Shown here piece after piece: positions 1-4,748 of a DNA stretch of 5,655 nucleotides. A program made the translations under genes and the position numbers. Numbering within the stretch: position 1 is the first letter of the stretch; each line of letters begins with the position of its first letter. The stretch is taken from assembly GCA_027083715.1 (NCBI GenBank), contig JALWNR010000220.1, positions 1-5,655 of the forward strand, written 5' to 3'. This DNA is from Bacteroidales bacterium. Its GTDB lineage: Bacteria; Bacteroidota; Bacteroidia; Bacteroidales; NBLH01. Under the pieces are notes generated by a model. It saw nothing but the letters and a program-made list of their open reading frames with translations, ran no database searches and had not been told where the DNA came from.

Positions 1-10
1 AAAATTCAAA

Positions 11-151
11 TTAATTTAAATAAAATTGAAAAGAAAAATCTTTAATTCTTAAAACTTTAAAGGATTTAGAGTAATTTAATAAAAAAGATACGGTATCTTT
101 TTTTGGGGTCATTTTGTTTTTTTGTGATTTTTTAGCGTAATGGTTTGTCAT
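11..151 (-). CDS. Small uncharacterised protein (46 aa) downstream of the ECF sigma factor
   Basis: This short frame starts at an ATG (149-151) and ends at TAA (11-13), 52 bp after the sigma-factor stop on the same strand. The product is basic: a Lys-rich N-terminus (KKSQKNKMTPKK, residues 7-18), a hydrophobic stretch VSFLLNYSKSF (21-31), and an aromatic end finishing FQFYLN. It has no signal peptide and no convincing membrane helix. The pattern P-K-K-[DE]-T-x-x-F-L-L-N-Y-S-K-S followed by a hydrophobic tail ending LN resembles, from memory, tiny flavobacterial proteins of unknown function; no search was made. An internal ATG at 110-112 (33 aa product) is an alternative start. No clear promoter lies between 152 and 203, so co-transcription with the sigma gene is likely. 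A perfect palindrome (81-103) sits inside the frame. Function unknown; it could still be a chance ORF. Confidence 0.5.
   Translation of the reverse strand: MTNHYAKKSQKNKMTPKKDTVSFLLNYSKSFKVLRIKDFSFQFYLN
81..103. terminator. Perfect 10-bp A/T-rich hairpin with flanking A and T runs, terminator-like on both strands
   Basis: The arms AAAAAAGATA (81-90) and TATCTTTTTT (94-103) are perfectly complementary around a 3-nt CGG loop. On either strand the transcript would form a stem ending in a U-run, as a bidirectional intrinsic terminator does. It lies about 100 nt past the sigma-factor stop. The stem is weak (2 G:C pairs) and lies within the 46-codon ORF 11-151, so the terminator and ORF readings compete. 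The sequence supports the structure; its function is inferred. Confidence 0.45.
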
Positions 152-203
152 GTAATCCGATTTAAGGTTTAGTATAAACTTATAACGCAAAAAAAATAAA
201 ATA

Positions 204-791
204 TTATTCTATATTTAAAATTATTTTATTTTCGGCTACTAATTTTCTTAAATTGATTAATGCATAACGCATTCTACCTAGTGCCGTATTAATACTTACA
301 CCTGTAATTTCTGAAATTTCTTTAAAGCTCATGTCCTTAAAAATACGCATTTTCAATACTTCTTTTTGGTTTTGAGGAAGCAATTGCACTAATTCTTTTA
401 TATCAGCATAAATTTGTTCTGTGATTATCTGATTTTCTGCATTTAAAGAATCATCGGATAAAACGGAAAAAATATCGAATTTGTCGGTATTATTAAATTT
501 AGGCATTCTATTACTTTTTCTAAAAGAATCGATCACCAAATTATGTGCAATACGCATTACCCAAGGTAAAAATTTACCTTCTTCATTATATTTATTATTT
601 TTTAAGGTTTTAATTACTTTAATAAAAGTATCTTGAAAAATATCTTCTGCGGTATCTCTATCCATTACTTTACTGTAGATAAAGCGATAGATTCGTTGTT
701 TATGTCTGTGGATTAGTTGTTCTAGTGCATACTCATCACCATTAATGTAATTCGATACCAATACTGCATCTTGAATTTTACAATTTTGCAT
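204..791 (-). CDS. ECF-type RNA polymerase sigma factor (sigma-70 family)
   Basis: This 195-aa protein has the two-domain plan of group IV (ECF) sigma factors, which direct core RNA polymerase to alternative promoters. Region 2 spans about residues 21-93: a helix with YALEQLIHRHKQRIYRFIYS, the region 2.2 core-binding stretch DTAEDIFQDTFIKV (46-59), and the -10-recognising part with FLPWVMRIAHNLVIDSFRK (74-92). Region 4 spans about 130-183, with LLPQNQKEVLKMR followed by the helix-turn-helix MSFKEISEITGVSINTALGRMR, which binds the -35 element. The length is normal. The ATG has a GGAAG 4 nt upstream (796-800), supporting this start. No FecR-like or zinc-binding anti-sigma gene is adjacent; the only same-strand neighbour downstream is the 46-codon ORF. 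The family is certain; the regulon cannot be told from the window. Confidence 0.95.
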   Translation of the reverse strand: MQNCKIQDAVLVSNYINGDEYALEQLIHRHKQRIYRFIYSKVMDRDTAEDIFQDTFIKVIKTLKNNKYNEEGKFLPWVMRIAHNLVIDSFRKSNRMPKFNNTDKFDIFSVLSDDSLNAENQIITEQIYADIKELVQLLPQNQKEVLKMRIFKDMSFKEISEITGVSINTALGRMRYALINLRKLVAENKIILNIE

Positions 792-877
792 AATTCTTCC
801 TTTTTTTAAAGTTATTATTAAATTAAAAGAGTAGAATTATTTTATAGGCAATTTGTATTTTAAGTTGTTCGCTTCGG

Positions 878-885
878 CAAATATA
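878..885 (-). promoter_or_regulatory. Candidate -7 element for the sigma-factor gene
   Basis: On the minus strand the sequence reads TATATTTG, an exact match to the Bacteroidota -7 consensus TAnnTTTG. It lies about 87 nt upstream of the sigma-factor ATG, in the gap after the rhomboid stop. I see no matching TTG/TTTG -33 box at the right distance in the AT-rich flank, so support rests on the -7 box and its position. The implied leader of about 80 nt is AT-rich. Confidence 0.45.
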
Positions 886-928
886 TAGAATATTATTTTA
901 ATTTAATAAATATTTTAGAAAAAATAAT

Positions 929-1654
929 TTATCCCCAATGATTAAACTGATGTTTTTTATAGTTAAGCATCATTATAAAACCGGCAATAGCTCCACCAAC
1001 GTGTGCAAAATGTCCAATATTAGTGTTTCCAAAAATACCAAAAACCATATCTCCTAATAACAATAAAGGAATAAAATATCGTGCCTCGATCATTATTGGT
1101 AAAAATAGCAAACCCATTTTGGCAAGAGGCATTAGCATTCCAAAAGCAATTATTAAACCGTATAAAGCTCCGGAAGCTCCTACCAGACTTTTTCCGTAAA
1201 TTTCCATTAATTTAATTAAATCTTGTCTTGGAACAACTTCTAATACTGCTTGACTTGCTTTATTAGTTGTAATAATTTGATGTAAAATATCTTTAGGAAT
1301 TCCTTTATTTACAGCTTCTGATACTAACATATTAAAATGGATATAATCTATCAACTCAAATAGTAACACTGCTCCTATTCCGGATACAAAATATAAAATT
1401 AAAAACTTCTTTTTACCCAAAATTTGTTCTACCACACTACCAAACATCCATAAACCAATCATATTAAAAAGTAAATGCATTTCATTTCCATGCATAAACA
1501 TATGTGTTATTATTTGCCATGGTCTAAAAGCTGGATTCTCAATAAAATGCATAGCTAATGAATCGCCCAATCCCGGAGCAACAAACTTTATTGCAAAAAA
1601 TACTATTACATTTATTATAATTAAATGTTTTATGGTTTCGGTTATTTGTGTCAT
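929..1654 (-). CDS. Rhomboid family intramembrane serine protease
   Basis: Rhomboids are multi-pass inner-membrane proteases that cleave transmembrane substrates with a Ser-His dyad. This 241-aa protein has the core signatures: a first helix at about 10-27, the H-x-x-x-N motif of the second helix (H60, N64 in HLLFNMIGLWMFG), the nucleophile motif GASGALYG (159-166, catalytic Ser161), and the last-helix motif HFAHVGGAIAGF (215-226, catalytic His218). About six hydrophobic segments are visible. An unusually long polar loop (about 104-156) separates the third helix from the serine helix. The ATG is 6 nt past the mutL stop, so the gene is the third of a tight operon. From memory, flavobacteria often carry a rhomboid gene, sometimes two, directly after mutL; here there is one, then the sigma gene. 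All catalytic residues are present, so activity is expected. Substrate unknown. Confidence 0.95.
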   Translation of the reverse strand: MTQITETIKHLIIINVIVFFAIKFVAPGLGDSLAMHFIENPAFRPWQIITHMFMHGNEMHLLFNMIGLWMFGSVVEQILGKKKFLILYFVSGIGAVLLFELIDYIHFNMLVSEAVNKGIPKDILHQIITTNKASQAVLEVVPRQDLIKLMEIYGKSLVGASGALYGLIIAFGMLMPLAKMGLLFLPIMIEARYFIPLLLLGDMVFGIFGNTNIGHFAHVGGAIAGFIMMLNYKKHQFNHWG

Positions 1655-1660
1655 TTTATA

Positions 1661-3505
1661 TTAAAATTTTTGTTCGAGTTCATCAAAAGGTAAATGGATA
1701 AATACTTTTTTACCTGATGGTGAAAAATTTGGTTCTTTACACGAAAACAATTCATCAATTAAATGTTCTTGTTCGTTATTGGTTAAAGTTGTACCTGATT
1801 TTACAGCATAACTACTCGCCATTTTTTTGCAAATATATGTCAAAAAACTGGTGTTGTTTTCAGGTACTTCTAATTTGATATCATCTATTATACTTTCTAA
1901 AAAAGAAAGTACTTTTTCTTGTTTTAAATGTGTTGGAATGCCGTTTATTATAATACCATTACTTTTAAATTCCAAAAATTGAAATCCTATTTCTTGTAAC
2001 TCTTGTTTATTTTCAAATAAAATAGCAACATCTTGTTTGGTAAATTCTATTTCCGATGGTAATAATAATTGCTGACTTAATTGTTTGGTTTCGGTAAACG
2101 ATTTTAAATATTTTTCGAATAAAACTCGCTGATGTGCTAAATTTTGATTGACTAAAAGCAAACTATTTTTTAAATTACTTGCAATATACCGGTTATTTAT
2201 CTGAAATGTTTTGCTTGTTGGTTTTTCCTCATTATCGTTGAACAACGAGGTTTGCGAAAAATCGCTTTCAATTTCAACAGGAATTTCGGCTGTATCTTTT
2301 TGCATATCTATTTCCGTATCTACAAACAAAGCGTCCCATTTGGAAGTCTCTTTTTTAGGACTGTAATTTGTTTTTGTAAATGAAGACGTTTCCGTTTTAA
2401 ACGGATTAAAATTAGTATTTACCGTTATTGTTGGAGTTTCTTTATTAGAATGTTGTAATGTATTATAAGGTACATCTAAATCATTATCACGATTAAAATC
2501 CAATTCCGGAACAATATTATATTGCCCCAAACTGTGTTTAACAGTTGAACGTATAAACGAATAAATAGTCGATTCGTTTTCAAATTTTACTTCGGTTTTT
2601 GTTGGATGAATGTTTATATCAATGGAATTGGTAGGTACTTCTAAAAATATAAAATAGGAAGGATAATATTTTGGTGCAAGTAATCCATCGTAAGCATTTA
2701 ATATAGCGTGATTTAAGTAATTACTTTTTATAAAACGATTATTGGCAAAAAAGAATTGTTCTCCTCTTGTTTTTTTAGCAAATTTAGGATTGGTTACAAA
2801 GCCTCTAATTTGTACGATATCAGTTGTTTCGCTAATAGGCACCAATTTATCATTAATTCTATCTCCAAAAATACCAACTATTCGTTGTCGTAAATTCTGA
2901 CTAGGTAAATGATAAATCTGATTTTCATTATGTAATAATGAAAAAGAAATCTTTGGATGTGCCAATGCTACGCGTTGAAATTCGTCAATTATATGTCTGG
3001 TTTCAACGGTATTAGATTTTAAAAAATTTCGTCTGGCAGGAATATTAAAAAACAGATTTTTTACTGCAATACTGGTTCCTTTTGGCGTTGCAATTGGTTC
3101 TTGTATGATAATTTTAGAACCTTCTATTTTAAGTAAAACTCCTAAATCTTGATTTTCTTGTTTTGTTTTAAGCTCTACTTGAGCTATTGCGGCAATACTA
3201 GCAAGAGCTTCACCTCTAAAACCTTTGGTTTGCAAGTTAAATAAATCTTCTGCTTTGGTTATTTTGGAAGTTGCATGACGTTCAAACGATAATCGAGCAT
3301 CAGTTTCGGACATTCCAATTCCGTTATCGATTACTTGTACCAGATTTTTTCCTGCATCTTTTATAATAAGTTTAATGGCATCTGCTTTGGCATCGATAGC
3401 ATTTTCTAATAATTCTTTTACAACAGAAGCAGGACGTTGCACTACTTCACCAGCAGCAATTTGATTGGCAACATGATCCGGTAAAAGTTGAATGATATCT
3501 GCCAT
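1661..3505 (-). CDS. mutL: DNA mismatch repair protein MutL
   Basis: MutL couples MutS mismatch recognition to downstream strand processing. The 614-aa protein begins with a full GHKL ATPase: NQIAAGEVVQRPASVVKELL (14-33), ENAIDA (34-39; E31 matches catalytic E29 and N35 matches N33 of E. coli), DNGIGM (60-65), GFRGEALASIAA (95-106), and the transducer motif with HPTKTEVKF (300-308). A Ser/Thr/Asn-rich linker (about 335-430) leads to the C-terminal dimerisation domain (about 433-614). The metal-binding endonuclease motif DQHA(x)2E(x)4E is replaced by NQNLAHQRVLFE (453-464): D to N453, H to N455, first E to Q459, with only the last E kept. The late CPHGRP motif reads SPSGKK (595-600). The start codon overlaps the preceding stop (TAATG), suggesting translational coupling. 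The identification is firm; loss of nicking activity is inferred. Confidence 0.97.
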   Translation of the reverse strand: MADIIQLLPDHVANQIAAGEVVQRPASVVKELLENAIDAKADAIKLIIKDAGKNLVQVIDNGIGMSETDARLSFERHATSKITKAEDLFNLQTKGFRGEALASIAAIAQVELKTKQENQDLGVLLKIEGSKIIIQEPIATPKGTSIAVKNLFFNIPARRNFLKSNTVETRHIIDEFQRVALAHPKISFSLLHNENQIYHLPSQNLRQRIVGIFGDRINDKLVPISETTDIVQIRGFVTNPKFAKKTRGEQFFFANNRFIKSNYLNHAILNAYDGLLAPKYYPSYFIFLEVPTNSIDINIHPTKTEVKFENESTIYSFIRSTVKHSLGQYNIVPELDFNRDNDLDVPYNTLQHSNKETPTITVNTNFNPFKTETSSFTKTNYSPKKETSKWDALFVDTEIDMQKDTAEIPVEIESDFSQTSLFNDNEEKPTSKTFQINNRYIASNLKNSLLLVNQNLAHQRVLFEKYLKSFTETKQLSQQLLLPSEIEFTKQDVAILFENKQELQEIGFQFLEFKSNGIIINGIPTHLKQEKVLSFLESIIDDIKLEVPENNTSFLTYICKKMASSYAVKSGTTLTNNEQEHLIDELFSCKEPNFSPSGKKVFIHLPFDELEQKF

Positions 3506-3795
3506 TATTTTTTCTGAAAAATAGATAAATCGAAATCCAATATATACAAAGAAATTAGCAATAAAACTACTAAAATAATTATTAAACGGTAATTAACTCC
3601 GGCATTATCACGTGTTCGAGATTCTAATCTGGCCTTTGTCCATTGTGCTTTAAAATCGTTATAACTATCTTTTCGGTTACTAATATCAAATTTAGATTGA
3701 ATATCATAAACATTACCTTCCTCAGCTCCTTTGTAAAAACGTGGTTTGTAATAAAATCGTTTATTTTTTTCTAGTTTGAATAGTTTTCTTCCCAT
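3505..3795 (-). CDS. Small basic single-pass membrane protein preceding mutL (unknown function)
   Basis: This 96-aa protein starts MGRKLFKLEKNKRFYYKPRF, a Lys/Arg/Tyr-rich N-terminus, continues with a polar middle (about 25-68), and has one strong transmembrane helix near the C-terminus (about 70-87, LIIILVVLLLISLYIL) followed by a short tail. There is no cleavable signal peptide. The topology is probably cytoplasmic N-terminus with a C-terminal anchor. It is the first gene of the mutL operon; its TAA shares one base with the mutL ATG. From memory, similar proteins precede mutL in many flavobacteria and are sometimes labelled riboflavin synthase subunit beta, apparently carried over from the ribH gene that often lies beside them. 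Nothing in the sequence supports that enzyme activity. The gene is real by operon position and composition; its role is unknown. Confidence 0.88.
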   Translation of the reverse strand: MGRKLFKLEKNKRFYYKPRFYKGAEEGNVYDIQSKFDISNRKDSYNDFKAQWTKARLESRTRDNAGVNYRLIIILVVLLLISLYILDFDLSIFQKK

Positions 3796-3814
3796 TTTTT
3801 ATACTTGCTGAACA

Positions 3815-3847
3815 CAAAATTACTCATAAATTGAATAAAGTACCAAT
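3815..3847 (-). promoter_or_regulatory. Bacteroidota-type promoter of the small protein-mutL-rhomboid operon
   Basis: On the minus strand TAATTTTG (3815-3822) matches the -7 consensus TAnnTTTG exactly. An ATTG (3844-3847) lies 21 nt upstream as the -33 box, within the usual spacing for this phylum. The start site would fall about 10-15 nt before the ATG at 3795, giving a very short leader. There is no strong Shine-Dalgarno sequence, which is common in this phylum. Confidence 0.6.
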
Positions 3848-3854
3848 AAAAAAT

Positions 3855-3870
3855 TGTTAATTTATTAACA
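3855..3870. repeat. Short perfect palindrome TGTTAA-TTTA-TTAACA upstream of the mutL-operon promoter
   Basis: Two perfect 6-bp arms (3855-3860 and 3865-3870) surround a 4-nt spacer. The element ends 8 bp from the putative -33 box, where an activator or repressor dimer could bind. In a background this AT-rich such a palindrome can arise by chance, so operator function is only a suggestion. Confidence 0.3.
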
Positions 3871-4230
3871 GGATGTTTTTACTGTGTGCTAGTAAGTATA
3901 TCTGCTATATATTTTTTAATAAAAAAAGATGACTAAAATTAGTTTGGATATTAATTTATATGATTTTAAATATATTATTTATAGAAAATATTTTCCAATA
4001 AAATTACAAAAAAAAGAAGTCATTTTGACTTATATAAAAAAATAAAATCAAGCTAAAACTTATTTTTTGATAAATGTATCCATTGCAATTTTCTCTTTTG
4101 ATTTTATTTTAATAATTTATCTCCTATTAAGTTTCATAAGATTTTTGATTGTTTTTGAAATCCTGCTAAAGTTTAAATTTAATGGTAAAGATATTTATTA
4201 AAAAATTAAGAGAGAGCAAGGTGATTTTCA
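3871..4230. other. AT-rich non-coding spacer upstream of the mutL operon
   Basis: This stretch is very AT-rich, with long A and T runs and stops in all frames. The longest frames are around 20 codons and look like chance. The only structured element I see is the hairpin at 4008-4031. No tRNA, no riboswitch-like fold and no gene for riboflavin synthesis is present. Confidence 0.6.
4008..4031 (-). terminator. Intrinsic terminator-like hairpin, minus strand
   Basis: Read on the minus strand, AAGTCA (4026-4031), loop AAA and TGACTT (4017-4022) form a perfect 6-bp stem, followed by one C and then eight T residues (4008-4015). This is the layout of a rho-independent terminator pointing towards the mutL operon. 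It could stop read-through from the PAS gene or the transposase remnant before the operon promoter. The stem is short, so efficiency may be low. Confidence 0.45.
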
Positions 4231-4374
4231 TTATACATTTTTATTACTCTTAACTATTGCAAAAGCAATTTTTATTAATTTGTTTGCAATTGCTACCTTA
4301 ATTACTCTTTTCGGTTTACCGTTCTTTTTTAATCTTTTATACATTTCAATAGCTTGTTTATTATTTATTTTTAC
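4231..4374 (-). pseudogene. Remnant of an IS110-type transposase C-terminus
   Basis: A 47-codon minus-strand frame ends at TAA (4231-4233) and has no start of its own. It reads NNKQAIEMYKRLKKNGKPKR, then VIKVAIANKLIKIAFAIVKS. The succession [MF]-Y-x-R-L-x-x-x-G-K-P-x-x-V, then A-x-x-N-K-L-[IL]-[KR]-x-[AI]-F-A-I, is the end of the C-terminal domain of IS110/IS1111-type transposases as I remember it. The N-terminal RuvC-like catalytic domain, which should lie upstream on this strand, is absent: stops interrupt all frames there. Typical members run on for some residues after this motif, so the end is also clipped. Family assignment is by motif recognition only; a full-length copy may exist elsewhere in the genome. 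Confidence 0.5.
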
Positions 4375-4480
4375 TTTCAAAAGGGACTAAATCAATATAT
4401 TCTTTTATAAAGCTTTCTGCATTTGTGCTTGTTTTGGCTTTATAAAACTTGTGATATAAAGTCATTGCCCCTCTGTAATT
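4361..4480 (-). pseudogene. Unassigned ORF fragment overlapping the transposase remnant in another frame
   Basis: A minus-strand frame is open from 4480 to the TAA at 4361-4363. An ATG at 4463-4465 preceded by AGAGGGGC would give 34 aa, beginning MTLYHKFYKAKTSTNAES and ending in a Lys-rich tail. It overlaps the start of the IS110-like fragment by 14 nt in a different frame. It could be an earlier part of the same transposase joined by a frameshift (the stretch NYRGAMTL before and at the ATG is faintly like the IRGAxTL region of some IS110 proteins), or a separate decayed gene. I do not recognise it with confidence. Base use is slightly less AT-biased than the neighbouring spacer, as expected for former coding DNA. 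Confidence 0.3.
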
Positions 4481-4560
4481 TTATCTTAAAACTACCAAAC
4501 AAGAACTCTTAATTCAATTGAAATAAGTATTTTAATCGTATATTTGTTGTTGCGATAGCG

Positions 4561-4619
4561 TGATAAACTTGTTTCATTTTTTATTTATTTCAAAGTTATT
4601 CAAAAAAAACAAGTTATCA
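4561..4619. repeat. Inverted repeat TGATAAACTTGTTT / AAACAAGTTATCA
   Basis: The left arm (4561-4574) and right arm (4607-4619) match over 13 positions with one bulged A, around an AT-rich spacer of about 32 nt. It lies on the upstream side of the transposase remnant. It may be a folded RNA element or the trace of a small mobile element. No T-run follows either arm closely enough to argue for a simple terminator. Confidence 0.5.
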
Positions 4620-4623
4620 TACT

Positions 4624-4731
4624 TTCGCTTTAGGTTTAATTTATTTGTGAAATTCTCCACTTTTTTGTTCCGTTTCGCTACGTTTCACTACACAAAAAAA
4701 CGGAAAATTTAATCTAATGTTTAAAAGCGAA
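4624..4731. repeat. Large imperfect inverted repeat with a tandem 10-mer at its centre
   Basis: Outer arms TTCGCTTT (4624-4631) and AAAGCGAA (4724-4731) are perfect complements. Inner arms of about 20 nt (4650-4668 and 4690-4710; AAATTCTCC...TTTTTTGT against ACAAAAAAA...GGAAAATTT) match with a few mismatches. The intermediate parts match loosely with indels. At the centre two 10-mers, CGTTTCGCTA (4671-4680) and CGTTTCACTA (4681-4690), differ at one base. It starts 17 nt past the PAS-gene stop and could end that transcript, or be a decayed palindromic intergenic repeat or miniature mobile element. It is less AT-rich than the spacer around it. Confidence 0.5.
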
Positions 4732-4748
4732 GCGGTATAAAATCTTCA

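Noticed and set aside
1901..1920. AAGAAAGTACTTTTTCTT hairpin with a T-run
   Set aside because: It is internal to mutL, well away from any gene end, and explained by Lys, Phe and Ser codons in an AT-rich gene.
3505..3795. Riboflavin synthase beta subunit annotation for the small membrane protein
   Set aside because: The sequence has a single membrane anchor and no lumazine-synthase fold or motifs; the name appears to be transferred from the neighbouring ribH of other genomes.
3873..3932. 19-codon plus-strand frame with a hydrophobic product
   Set aside because: It is too short in very AT-rich DNA, with no ribosome binding site, promoter or recognisable motif.
4520..4576. Minus-strand frame starting MKQVYHAIATTNIR
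   Set aside because: Only 22 codons before a stop, no recognisable transposase start motif, and its ATG lies in the loop of an inverted repeat.
4624..4731. CRISPR-like repeat suggested by the tandem 10-mers
   Set aside because: Only two adjacent copies with no spacers and no cas genes; the palindromic layout explains them better.
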